From contig CALEJW010000251.1 of NCBI GenBank assembly GCA_937898635.1, positions 1-9,863 on the forward strand: DNA of 9,863 nucleotides. Reading direction: 5' to 3'. A model generated the notes under the pieces. The model made no database searches and was not told the origin of the DNA. It saw nothing but the letters and a program-made list of their open reading frames with translations. The translations under genes were made by a program, and so were the position numbers. The stretch comes from an uncultured Pseudomonadota bacterium. Its GTDB lineage: Bacteria > Pseudomonadota > Gammaproteobacteria > Burkholderiales > Usitatibacteraceae. Shown here piece by piece: positions 1 to 6,260 of the stretch. How positions within the stretch are numbered: the stretch's first letter is position 1; each line of letters starts with the position of its first letter.

Positions 1-1934
1 GGCTTGAGCACCCAGTGGTTCTCGTCGGGGAACCACACGAGCCGCGAGGGCACGCCGAGCGCCTGCAGCGTGTTGTAGTAGGCGAGCCCGTTGTGGTCCG
101 GCACGCGGTAGTCGTTGGTGCCGTGGGTGACGAGCGTGGGTGTCGTCATGCGGTGCGCGAAGGTGACGGGGCTTTGCGCGCGCACCCTCGCCGGGTTCTC
201 CCAGTAGCGCGCGTGCAGGTCCTTCGGCCGCTCGGGCCAGGAGTCCGCGCTGAAGGTCGCCACGCGGTCGAAGACGCCGGCGTGGCAGACGTAGGCCCGG
301 TAGCGCCCGGCCGGAACGTGGCCGTTCATCCACGCGACGAGAAAGCCCCCGTAGCTGCCGCCGGAGGCGAAGACGCGCCGCGTGTCCGCCCAGGGTTTCG
401 CAAGGATCCAATCGGTGGCCGCCTCGATGTCCTCGGTCTCGAGCTTTCCCTGCCGGCCCATGATGCTGTCGCGGAAGGCGAAGCCGAAGCCGCTCGAGCC
501 GTGGTAGTTGACGCTCGCGACCACGTGCCCGCGGGAGGCGAGGAGGTGCGGGTTCCAGCGGTAGCCGAAGGTGTCGCCGGAGGCGGCGTAGGGCCCGCCG
601 TGGATCACCTGCAGCACGGGGTGCTTCCTCTTCGGATCGAAACGCGGCGGGAAGGTGAGGAACACCTGCACCGCGTCGCCGAGCGCGCCTTTCACGCTCG
701 CTTCGCGCGTCTCCCCCAGCGCCACGCGCGCGAGCACCGCGTCGTTGAAACGCTCGAGCCGGCGTGGCGGGCGGTCCTTGCGAAAGGCGTGCACCTGCGC
801 GGGGTGCGCGGCGCAGTCGATGGCGACGACCAGGGTCTCCTCGCCCGCGGGACCGGCGAAGTCGAAGCCCTGCACCCAGCCACCATGCACGGCGACGGTG
901 AAGTCGCCCGTCGCGAGATCGAGGCGCCACAGGTGCCGCCGACCGCGCGCCTCGGCCGTGAAGAGGATCGCGCGGGCGTCCTTCGTCCAGCGAAGCGGCG
1001 CTTCCACGTCGCCGTCCCAGCGCTCGCCGAGGACCTTCCAGCGCTTGCCGCCCTGCCACAGCGCGATGCGGCCGGGCATCGTGTGGCGGCGCCCGACGTT
1101 GGCCGCGATGCTGGCGAGCTCTCCGCCCGGGCCGTAGCGCGGCGCGTCATGGCTCCAGGCCGCATCTCCCGTGAGCGCGGTGAAGCGCCGGGTGGCGATG
1201 TCGAGCTCGGCGATCGCGAGCGGTTGGCCCGCGACCCTACGCGCCGCCGGGTCGTGCACGAAGGCGATGCGCCTCCCGTCGGGCGAGATGTCGAAGTGCG
1301 CGGCTCCCGGCTCGGCGCGCGGAAGCTCGAAGCCCGTGCCCTCGAAGAGGTCCGTGACGCGACCGCTCGCGAGATCGAGCATCAAGAGGTGCGGCACGCG
1401 CCCCATCGGAAGGTTCTTGTCGAAGTGGCGGTACTGCGCCTCGGCGGTGACGTAGGCGCTTTCCTTGCGCTCGGTGAATTCCTTGTGTCGCTTCGATTGC
1501 GCACTCGCCCCGCGAAGCTCCGGCCAGACCCAGGAGACGAACACCACGCGCCGCCCGTCGGGCATCCACTTGAAGTCCTCGATGCCGGGCGCGAAGTCGC
1601 TCGCGCGTTCGGCCTCGCCGCCGGCCGCGGGGATGAGGTAGAGCTGGCGCTCGGCGTCTTTCTTTCCCTCCTGTTCGCGCTTGGCGAGGAAGGCGATGCG
1701 GTCCCCCTTCGGCGACCAGGCGGGCTGGCCATCCTTTTCGCCGCAACGCGTGAGGCGGCGGGGCGCGATGCCCGCGGTGGGAAGGAGCCAGAGACTGGTC
1801 GCGGTCTTGTTCTCCTTCAGGGAAGGCGTGGCGACGGCGCAGACGGCGGCGGAAGCGTCGGGGGCGAGGCTCAAGGAGCCGACGCGGTCGAGGGACCAGA
1901 GGGTGTCGATGTCGAGGGGGCGGCGGGCGGGCAT
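1..1934 (-). CDS. S9-family serine peptidase (prolyl oligopeptidase / acylaminoacyl-peptidase type), 3' end cut by window edge
   Basis: An open minus-strand frame of about 644 codons runs from an ATG at 1934 to the left edge without a stop. The N-terminal two thirds has WD40-like propeller segments (for example SPKGDRIAF, MPDGRRVVFVSW, SPDGRRIAFVHD), typical of S9 peptidases that admit only short peptides. The C-terminal third is an alpha/beta hydrolase: HGGP oxyanion region, nucleophile motif GGSYGG with Ser527 (codon 354-356), Asp608 in THGTNDYRVP and His640 in DENHW. Ser-Asp and Asp-His spacings of 81 and 32 residues fit the S9 family, so the enzyme looks catalytically intact; only a short C-terminal tail, perhaps 10-40 residues, should be missing. 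No signal peptide is visible (the protein begins MPARRPLDIDTLW), suggesting a cytoplasmic peptidase for small peptides. No strong Shine-Dalgarno precedes the ATG, so the start is somewhat uncertain. The GFA gene lies 62 bp upstream on the same strand with no obvious functional link. Confidence 0.93.
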   Translation of the reverse strand, partial: MPARRPLDIDTLWSLDRVGSLSLAPDASAAVCAVATPSLKENKTATSLWLLPTAGIAPRRLTRCGEKDGQPAWSPKGDRIAFLAKREQEGKKDAERQLYLIPAAGGEAERASDFAPGIEDFKWMPDGRRVVFVSWVWPELRGASAQSKRHKEFTERKESAYVTAEAQYRHFDKNLPMGRVPHLLMLDLASGRVTDLFEGTGFELPRAEPGAAHFDISPDGRRIAFVHDPAARRVAGQPLAIAELDIATRRFTALTGDAAWSHDAPRYGPGGELASIAANVGRRHTMPGRIALWQGGKRWKVLGERWDGDVEAPLRWTKDARAILFTAEARGRRHLWRLDLATGDFTVAVHGGWVQGFDFAGPAGEETLVVAIDCAAHPAQVHAFRKDRPPRRLERFNDAVLARVALGETREASVKGALGDAVQVFLTFPPRFDPKRKHPVLQVIHGGPYAASGDTFGYRWNPHLLASRGHVVASVNYHGSSGFGFAFRDSIMGRQGKLETEDIEAATDWILAKPWADTRRVFASGGSYGGFLVAWMNGHVPAGRYRAYVCHAGVFDRVATFSADSWPERPKDLHARYWENPARVRAQSPVTFAHRMTTPTLVTHGTNDYRVPDHNGLAYYNTLQALGVPSRLVWFPDENHWVLK

Positions 1935-1996
1935 TTCAGGCGGGAGGGCTGGCGGGAAGGCGAATTGTATTGCAGCGGCCCGGACACCCCTCGCGC

Positions 1997-2383
1997 TCAA
2001 TCGCGGCCCGTGGCGTCACGATCGCGCTCGTATCGCCTCTCGAGCGGAAACGGCGGCAGCCAGGACTCGCGACGAATGGTCCAGCTTTCGTAGGTCGGCT
2101 TCAGCTGGTCGGGGGCGTCCAGGGATCCCAGGTTCACCTCGACCTCGTCCCCGCTGCGGCCGAACACGGACGAACCACAGCGGGGGCAGAAGTGCCGCCC
2201 GGCGTAGTCGCGCGTCTCGCCTTCGATCGTCACCGCATCCTGCGGAAATATCGCGGAGGCGTGAAACAGGGCCCCGTGATGCTTGCGGCAGTCGAGGCAG
2301 TGGCAAAGGCCGACGCGGTACGGGCGTCCCGTCGCCACGATTCGAACGTCGCCGCAAAGGCAGCCGCCGGTGAATCTGTCCAT
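1997..2383 (-). CDS. GFA-family zinc-binding protein (glutathione-dependent formaldehyde-activating / CENP-V-like fold)
   Basis: This 128-residue protein has the full cysteine pattern of the GFA family: CLCG (Cys8, Cys10), CHCLDC (Cys27, Cys29, Cys32) and CPRCGS (Cys66, Cys69). In characterised members these residues bind a structural and a catalytic zinc. The length is typical for a single-domain member. The family was named for glutathione-dependent formaldehyde activation (Gfa), but most small paralogues have no proven substrate, so only the fold and metal binding are firm; S-hydroxymethylglutathione chemistry is one possibility. The ATG at 2383 is preceded by a purine-rich GGGGGAGA about 6 nt upstream, which supports this start. 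The C-terminal tail is highly charged and arginine-rich. It sits between the peptidase and brnA on the same strand, 75 bp from brnA, and may be monocistronic. No signal peptide or membrane segment is seen. Confidence 0.9.
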   Translation of the reverse strand: MDRFTGGCLCGDVRIVATGRPYRVGLCHCLDCRKHHGALFHASAIFPQDAVTIEGETRDYAGRHFCPRCGSSVFGRSGDEVEVNLGSLDAPDQLKPTYESWTIRRESWLPPFPLERRYERDRDATGRD

Positions 2384-2458
2384 GCCGAGTCTCCCCCAGT
2401 CTCAAGCGGCCGAACTGGCTACAAAGCTCCCCTACGGGCATTCATGGAGGAATGACGA

Positions 2459-2782
2459 CTAGGTCGAGCGCCGGCGCCCGGGGCGTTTCGCGACCGGCGC
2501 AGCCGGTTCGTTCGAACGCGCAGCGAGACCTCGCATGTATTCGGGGAGCTCCTGCCGAAGCACATGCCTCAGGACTTCCTCGGTTACGGGCTGGTCGGCC
2601 CGGGAGAGGAAAGATCGAAGGGCCTCGTTCATCATGGTCTGGTAACCGGATCCCGCCCTTTCCGCGCGGGCGCGAAACTCGTCCAGGACGGCGTTGTCGA
2701 TGAAGATCGAGATGCGGGTCTTGCCCTTTTGGGGGATGACGGCGCCGCGCCTGCCTTTCGAGAAGTCGTATTCAGGCCTCAT
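2459..2782 (-). CDS. brnA: BrnA-type antitoxin (ribbon-helix-helix), type II toxin-antitoxin
   Basis: This is the antitoxin partner of BrnT. The protein begins MRPEYDFSKGRRGAV, the typical BrnA N-terminus. A ribbon-helix-helix unit follows, with strand KTRISIFID (about residues 21-29) and helices through about residue 60 (NAVLDEFRARAERAG then YQTMMNEALRSFL). In the family this unit dimerises, binds the operon promoter and neutralises the RNase toxin. I chose the ATG at 2782 because AGAAGGA sits just upstream and family members start here; ATGs at 2797 and 2809 are in frame but would add a non-conserved leader. The gene then overlaps the end of brnT by 11 nt, indicating translational coupling, with toxin first and antitoxin second as usual for brnTA. 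With this start the protein is 107 residues, slightly long, ending in a basic proline- and arginine-rich tail (AKRPGRRRST). Confidence 0.9.
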   Translation of the reverse strand: MRPEYDFSKGRRGAVIPQKGKTRISIFIDNAVLDEFRARAERAGSGYQTMMNEALRSFLSRADQPVTEEVLRHVLRQELPEYMRGLAARSNEPAAPVAKRPGRRRST

Positions 2783-3038
2783 AGGTCCTTCTTTCATTCC
2801 GCGTGGCATGCCGCGCGGAGATCAGGCGGTACTCGCCGCCGCGTTCCGTGTAGACGACGACCAGGACGTCTCCGGCGCTGCCGAGACCGATCGTCACGTA
2901 GCGCCTCTCGCCGACCGCATCGATGTCCTCGACAGTCAGCGCCATGGGGTCGTGGAGCACGCCTTCGGCATCGGCGAACGAGACCCCATGCTTCCTGAGG
3001 TTCGCGGCCGCCTTGGCCGGATCGTGATCGAGAGGCAC
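2772..3038 (-). CDS. brnT: BrnT-type ribonuclease toxin, type II toxin-antitoxin
   Basis: This 88-residue protein carries BrnT hallmarks: DPAKAAANLRKHGVSFADA near the N-terminus, then LHDPMALTVED, ERRYVTIGLG, the strand DVLVVVYTER and the C-terminal ISARHATRNERRTYE. BrnT is a RelE-like RNase that arrests translation and is held inactive by BrnA; length and motifs suggest an intact toxin. The best start is a GTG at 3038, since an in-frame TAG lies at 3059-3057 and no in-frame ATG fits. The N-terminal extension before DPAK is therefore only five residues, slightly shorter than usual, and no Shine-Dalgarno is visible. A promoter match just upstream would put the transcript start at about this codon, so the message may be leaderless. 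The downstream antitoxin gene overlaps by 11 nt. Such pairs commonly act in stress response or stabilise genomic islands. Confidence 0.9.
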   Translation of the reverse strand: MPLDHDPAKAAANLRKHGVSFADAEGVLHDPMALTVEDIDAVGERRYVTIGLGSAGDVLVVVYTERGGEYRLISARHATRNERRTYEA

Positions 3039-3045
3039 GCGGCAA

Positions 3046-3064
3046 GCATATATATACTATATGC
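3046..3064. promoter_or_regulatory. AT-rich palindrome and putative promoter/operator of brnTA
   Basis: Perfect 7-bp arms GCATATA and TATATGC flank a 5-nt centre within a strikingly AT-rich island in an otherwise GC-rich window. On the minus strand a possible -35 (TTGCGA, 3073-3068) and -10 (TATGCT, 3050-3045) are 17 nt apart and embrace the palindrome. BrnA-family antitoxins are known to autorepress by binding inverted repeats at their own promoter, so this is the natural operator candidate. The promoter boxes are only 4/6 matches each. Confidence 0.6.
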
Positions 3065-3148
3065 ATATCGCAAGTCCGCGCCTTCCCCCGCCAACGCGCC
3101 GCGGAATCAAGCCGGACCGCCTGCGCCCGACGCGCCCTCAGGATTCCC

Positions 3149-4171
3149 CTAGCGCTTCCCCACCCGCCCCGTCGTCCCCCGCACGATGAGCGGCGCCGGC
3201 ATCTCCTTCACCCGCGGCACGCTCTTCCCCGCGAGGCGCGCGAGGAGCCGCCGCCCCGCCTCGTGGCCGATCTCGGCGGAAGGCACGCGCACCGTGGTGA
3301 GGCCCGGCGAGAGCTCGCCCGCCAGCTCGATGTCGTCGAAGCCGGCCACGGACATCTGTCCCGGCACCTCGATCCCCCGCGCGCGGCACTCGAAGAGCGC
3401 GCCGATGGCGAGCGGGTCGTTGCCGCCGATCACGGCGGTGAAGCCCGGCGCCTGGGCGAGGAGCTTCGAGAACGCCGCGCGCCCGTTGGCCACGGAGAAG
3501 CTCGCCTCGACCACGCGCCTGGCGGGAAGCTTGAGCCCGCGCGAGGCGAGCGCGTCCTTCACGCCCGCGAGGCGCTCGCGCGCGCGGTCGTTGCACTTCG
3601 TGTCGCCCGCGATCACGGCGATCTCCCGGTGCCCCAGGTCCATCAGGTGCTGCGCCACGCGGATCGAGGCGGCGTGGTGCGAGAAGCCGATGCAGTTGTG
3701 GTGTCCGGAGCCGTCCAGCGACCAGGCGATCTCGTAGGGCACGCCCGCGCGCACGAGGAGCGCGAGGGTCTCCGGCAGGTGGTCCAGGCCCACGAGCACC
3801 ATGCCGTCGGCGCCGCGCTCGACGAGAGCGCGCGTGGCGGCCAGTTCCGCCGCGAGGTCGTAGTCGTGGCTCGCGAGCAGCAGCGTGTAGCCGGCGGCGG
3901 AAAGCTCCTGCGCCAGCGCGTGCGTCGCGCCCGCGAAGATGGGGTTGTCCACCGGCGGGAAGACCGCGCCGATCGTCTTCGTGCGCCGGGTGGCCAGTGC
4001 CCGCGCGGCGCCGTGGGGCACGTAGCCCAGCATCGCCACGGCCTCCCGGACGCGGTCGCGCGTGTCCTCGCGGACCATGTCCGGCTCCGAGAGCGCCCGG
4101 GAGGCGGTGGCGAGCGAGACGCCGGCGGCGCGCGCCACGTCCTCGAGGCGGGGATTGGGGGTTCGCGGCAT
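3149..4171 (-). CDS. LacI-family transcriptional regulator, probable repressor of the divergent TRAP/dehydrogenase operon
   Basis: This 340-residue protein has standard LacI architecture. The N-terminal helix-turn-helix (LEDVARAAGVSLATASRAL, about residues 9-27) is followed by a hinge helix region (YVPHGAARALATRRTKTIG, about 50-68) and a periplasmic-binding-protein-like effector domain ending in the typical PSAEIGHEAGRRLLARL and PLIVRGTT segments. The length is normal and no key segment is missing. Family members bind palindromic operators with a central CG and release on binding a small sugar-like or acid ligand. It is transcribed away from the TRAP operon, and two LacI-type operators lie in the 210-bp shared upstream region, so regulation of that operon and itself is the straightforward inference. 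The inducer would be the transported compound or an intermediate. The ATG at 4171 keeps the usual short leader before the helix-turn-helix; its Shine-Dalgarno is weak. Confidence 0.93.
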   Translation of the reverse strand: MPRTPNPRLEDVARAAGVSLATASRALSEPDMVREDTRDRVREAVAMLGYVPHGAARALATRRTKTIGAVFPPVDNPIFAGATHALAQELSAAGYTLLLASHDYDLAAELAATRALVERGADGMVLVGLDHLPETLALLVRAGVPYEIAWSLDGSGHHNCIGFSHHAASIRVAQHLMDLGHREIAVIAGDTKCNDRARERLAGVKDALASRGLKLPARRVVEASFSVANGRAAFSKLLAQAPGFTAVIGGNDPLAIGALFECRARGIEVPGQMSVAGFDDIELAGELSPGLTTVRVPSAEIGHEAGRRLLARLAGKSVPRVKEMPAPLIVRGTTGRVGKR

Positions 4172-4193
4172 GGGCGTGACTCTAACACCGCCC

Positions 4194-4207
4194 TGAAAGC
4201 GCTTGTG
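4194..4207. promoter_or_regulatory. LacI-type operator O1 (lacI-proximal)
   Basis: The sequence TGAAAGCGCTTGTG has a perfect AAGCGCTT core and matches the LacI/GalR consensus style (TGnAAnCGnTTnCA). It lies 23 bp upstream of the lacI start codon. Twelve of its 14 bases equal the reverse complement of the second site at 4263-4276, which argues strongly that one protein binds both. It is likely used for autoregulation and/or looping. Confidence 0.75.
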
Positions 4208-4230
4208 ATACCCCTATGTTGCGGTGCACA

Positions 4231-4259
4231 TTGACGCTCGGGCCTGGCTTGCATACCCT
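4231..4259 (+). promoter_or_regulatory. Putative sigma-70 promoter of the TRAP/dehydrogenase operon
   Basis: A -35 box TTGACG (4231-4236, 5/6) is followed after 17 nt by TACCCT (4254-4259, 3/6 to TATAAT but with the key T, A and final T). The predicted transcript start, near 4266, falls inside operator O2, which fits repression by blocking initiation. The weak -10 box makes the call tentative. Confidence 0.5.
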
Positions 4260-4262
4260 GCC

Positions 4263-4276
4263 TGCAAGCGCTTTCA
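4263..4276. promoter_or_regulatory. LacI-type operator O2 (overlapping the predicted operon transcription start)
   Basis: TGCAAGCGCTTTCA is a textbook LacI-family half-site pair around a central CG. It lies just downstream of the proposed -10 box and 105 bp before the dctP start codon. Its centre is 69 bp from the centre of O1, so a tetrameric or bridging repressor could close a small loop across both divergent promoters. Confidence 0.78.
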
Positions 4277-4284
4277 TTTGCAGG

Positions 4285-4327
4285 CCGGGCGGGAAGCCCG
4301 GGGCGCTGCCCGCCTTCCCCGGCGGGC
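4285..4327 (+). other. Two adjacent GC-rich hairpins in the dctP leader
   Basis: The first hairpin pairs CCGGGC (4285-4290) with GCCCGG (4296-4301) around a 5-nt loop. The second pairs GCCCGCC (4308-4314) with GGCGGGC (4321-4327) around TTCCCC. GGCGGG at 4288-4293 can instead pair with CCCGCC at 4309-4314, so the two states exclude each other. No uridine run follows, so this is not a canonical intrinsic terminator. It may protect the message or tune translation; chance pairing in GC-rich DNA is a real alternative. Confidence 0.4.
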
Positions 4328-4367
4328 TCCTAGAAACCGGCGCCGGTCGTCCATGGCCGCCCACACA

Positions 4368-4373
4368 AGGAGG
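4368..4373 (+). promoter_or_regulatory. Strong Shine-Dalgarno of dctP
   Basis: AGGAGG lies 8 nt before the ATG at 4382, the best ribosome-binding site in the window. It fixes the dctP start and suits a binding protein needed in excess over its membrane partners. Confidence 0.85.
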
Positions 4374-4381
4374 AGATCCCG

Positions 4382-5509
4382 ATGGTCCAGTCCCGATGGA
4401 ATATCGCCCGCGCGGTCGTCACCGCCGCGGCCCTGGCGCTCGCGCCCGCCGTGGCGAACGCGCAGGGCAAGCCCGTGAAGATCCGCGTGCAGTCCGTGAT
4501 CCCCACCTCGGCCGACGAGGTGACGATGCTCAAGGAGTTCGCGGCGGACGTGGCGAGCCTCACCAACAATTCCGTCACCTTCGAGGTGCTCCCCGCCGGC
4601 GCCGTGGTCGCGGTGAACGACACGCTGGACGCGGTGGACAAGGGCCTCATCGAGGGCGGCTTCGCGTGGACGCACTACTGGTCCGGCAAGCACCCGGCCG
4701 CGACCCTCTTCGGCTCCCCGGCCGCGGGATCGGGCGTGGGCATGGACAACTTCGCGTGGGTGTCGTGGTTCCTCTACGGCGGCGGCCAGCAGCTCTATGA
4801 CCAGCTCTGGAAGGAGATGAAGGTCAACGTGAAGGGCTTCATGCTGCAGCCCGTCGGCCCCGAGGCGCTCGGCTGGTTCAAGACGCCCATCAACAACATG
4901 GCCGACTTCCGCAAGCTTCGCTTCCGCACGCCCCCCGGCATTCCCGGCCAGATCTACAAGGACATCGGCGTGGCTTCCGTCGCCATGGGCGGCGGCGACA
5001 TCCTGCCCGCGCTCGAGAAGGGCGTGATCGACGCGGCCGAGTGGTGCTGCCCGAAGCCGGACATGACCTTCGGCTTCCAGAAGGTGCTCAAGCACTACTA
5101 CCTGCAGGGCCTGCACCAGGTCGTCGTGAACGCCGACCTCTACATCAACGGCGACGTGTGGCGCAAGCTCACGCCGGGCCAGCAGAAGGCGATCGAGGTC
5201 TCGGCCAACGCCTCCCTCATGAAGACGGTGGCCTACCGCATCCACGAGAACGGCAAGGCGCTGAAGGAGCTCACCGAGAAGCACGGCGTGATCCTGCACG
5301 ACACGCCCCCCGAGTACTTCAAGGAGTACGGCGCCGCGGCGAAGAAGAGCTTCGAGAAGCACGCCGCCGAGAACGCCTTCTTCAAGAAGGTGTGGGACAG
5401 CCAGAAGGCCTTCGCCGACGTGACGATCCCCTTCTGGGCGGGCGCGCAGAAGTCCAACGCGAGCCTGGGCGCGGCCTACGCCGAAGAGCTGGCCAAGGCG
5501 AAGAAGTAG
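4382..5509 (+). CDS. dctP: TRAP transporter solute-binding protein, DctP family (TakP-like)
   Basis: This 375-residue periplasmic binding protein captures the substrate and delivers it to the DctQM membrane unit. It has a clear Sec signal peptide: basic N-region, hydrophobic core VVTAAALALAPAV and an ANA cleavage site after residue 27. The mature part shows DctP-family landmarks: MLKEFAADVASLTNNSVTFEV, FMLQPVGPEALGWF with Gln156, LRFRTPPG with the conserved ligand-binding arginine (Arg182), and IDAAEW with Glu220-Trp221. Gln156, the Arg and Glu220-Trp221 correspond, from memory, to the sodium and 2-oxoacid ligand residues of Rhodobacter TakP, so an organic anion is the likely cargo. Two adjacent cysteines (222-223), the only ones I see in the mature protein, follow that site. 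It is first in the operon with the strongest Shine-Dalgarno. The context suggests DHPS or a related small hydroxylated anion, but binding-protein family alone does not fix the substrate. Confidence 0.93.
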   Translation: MVQSRWNIARAVVTAAALALAPAVANAQGKPVKIRVQSVIPTSADEVTMLKEFAADVASLTNNSVTFEVLPAGAVVAVNDTLDAVDKGLIEGGFAWTHYWSGKHPAATLFGSPAAGSGVGMDNFAWVSWFLYGGGQQLYDQLWKEMKVNVKGFMLQPVGPEALGWFKTPINNMADFRKLRFRTPPGIPGQIYKDIGVASVAMGGGDILPALEKGVIDAAEWCCPKPDMTFGFQKVLKHYYLQGLHQVVVNADLYINGDVWRKLTPGQQKAIEVSANASLMKTVAYRIHENGKALKELTEKHGVILHDTPPEYFKEYGAAAKKSFEKHAAENAFFKKVWDSQKAFADVTIPFWAGAQKSNASLGAAYAEELAKAKK

Positions 5510-5525
5510 CGCCGCCAGCCTTCCC

Positions 5526-5560
5526 GCGGCCGCGGGCGGGACCGATCCGCCCGCGGCTGC
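5526..5560 (+). other. Strong intercistronic hairpin between dctP and dctQ
   Basis: A perfect 10-bp GC stem (5530-5539 with 5547-5556, loop GACCGAT) extends to 14 bp with one G-U pair. It lies 16 nt after the dctP stop in the 151-bp gap before dctQ. No U-tract follows, so it is more likely a 3' stabiliser or partial terminator that raises binding-protein mRNA above that of the membrane subunits, as in other binding-protein-dependent transporter operons. That role is inferred. Confidence 0.6.
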
Positions 5561-5660
5561 CCTTCCCGACGCAGGATCCGCTCGGGCGCGACCCCCGTCG
5601 CGCCCCCGGCGGCACGCGCCCGCCGAGGCGCAGCCGACCCGACGAGGAGAACGCACAGCC

Positions 5661-6260
5661 ATGACCGACATCCCCAACCTCACCGACGAGATGATCGCGG
5701 GGCGGCGCGCCGACGTCACCTCGGGCCTGCCCGACGACATGCCGCCCTGGATGTCGCGGACCATCGTCGCCATCGACACCTTCAGCCTGTGGGTCGGGCG
5801 AGTGGTGAGCTGGCTCACGGTGCCGCTCATGTTCGGAATGGTCTACGAGGTCGTCGCGAGGTACGCCTTCACCGCGCCCACCGCCTGGGCCTACGACATC
5901 AGCCGGATGCTCTACGGCGCGCTCTTCATCCTCGGCGCGGGCTACGCGCTCGCGCGCGGCGTGCACATCCGCTCCGACTTCCTCTACCGGAAATGGTCGG
6001 TGCGCACGCAGGGCAAGGTGGACGCCGCGCTCTACCTCACCTGCTACTTCCCGGCGATGGTCCTCCTCCTGTGGGTGTCGTCGAAGTGGGCGTGGTCGGC
6101 CGTCTCGCAGGGCGAGCGCGGCATGGACACGGCGTGGATGCCGCTGCTGGGGCCGGTGAAGAGCTGCCTGCCCATCGGCGTCGCCTTCCTCATCATCCAG
6201 GGCGTCTCGGAGCTGCTGAAGAGCGTGCACGCGGCGCGCGCCGGGAGGTGGCCGCAATGA
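5661..6260 (+). CDS. dctQ: TRAP transporter small membrane subunit, DctQ family
   Basis: This 199-residue protein has four predicted membrane segments at about residues 46-66, 82-100, 121-141 and 167-187, the standard DctQ topology. Typical sequence around the second and third segments includes ARYAFTAPTAWAYDISRMLYG and GYALARGVHIRSDFLYR; the R-G-VH-R-D pattern is characteristic of the family. DctQ pairs with the large subunit to form the sodium-driven translocation unit for solute brought by DctP. The hydrophilic N-terminal extension of about 40 residues is a little longer than in minimal members. GAGGAG lies upstream of the ATG at 5661. The gene ends in an ATGA overlap with dctM, so the two are translationally coupled. 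Confidence 0.92.
   Translation: MTDIPNLTDEMIAGRRADVTSGLPDDMPPWMSRTIVAIDTFSLWVGRVVSWLTVPLMFGMVYEVVARYAFTAPTAWAYDISRMLYGALFILGAGYALARGVHIRSDFLYRKWSVRTQGKVDAALYLTCYFPAMVLLLWVSSKWAWSAVSQGERGMDTAWMPLLGPVKSCLPIGVAFLIIQGVSELLKSVHAARAGRWPQ

Noticed and set aside
15..2093. Very long plus-strand frame (692 codons)
   Set aside because: It is a GC-skew shadow of the S9 peptidase on the opposite strand: low-complexity residues rich in Arg, Gly, Ala and Val, no recognisable domain, while the minus frame shows propeller motifs and a full catalytic triad.
2794..3066. Alternative 90-codon minus frame beginning MHIVYICLPRASRS
   Set aside because: It is out of frame with the conserved BrnT sequence and reads as arginine-rich shadow.
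4274..5830. Long minus-strand frame (518 codons) opposite dctP
   Set aside because: It overlaps the TRAP binding-protein gene, which has a signal peptide, family motifs and a strong Shine-Dalgarno; the minus frame has shadow-type composition.
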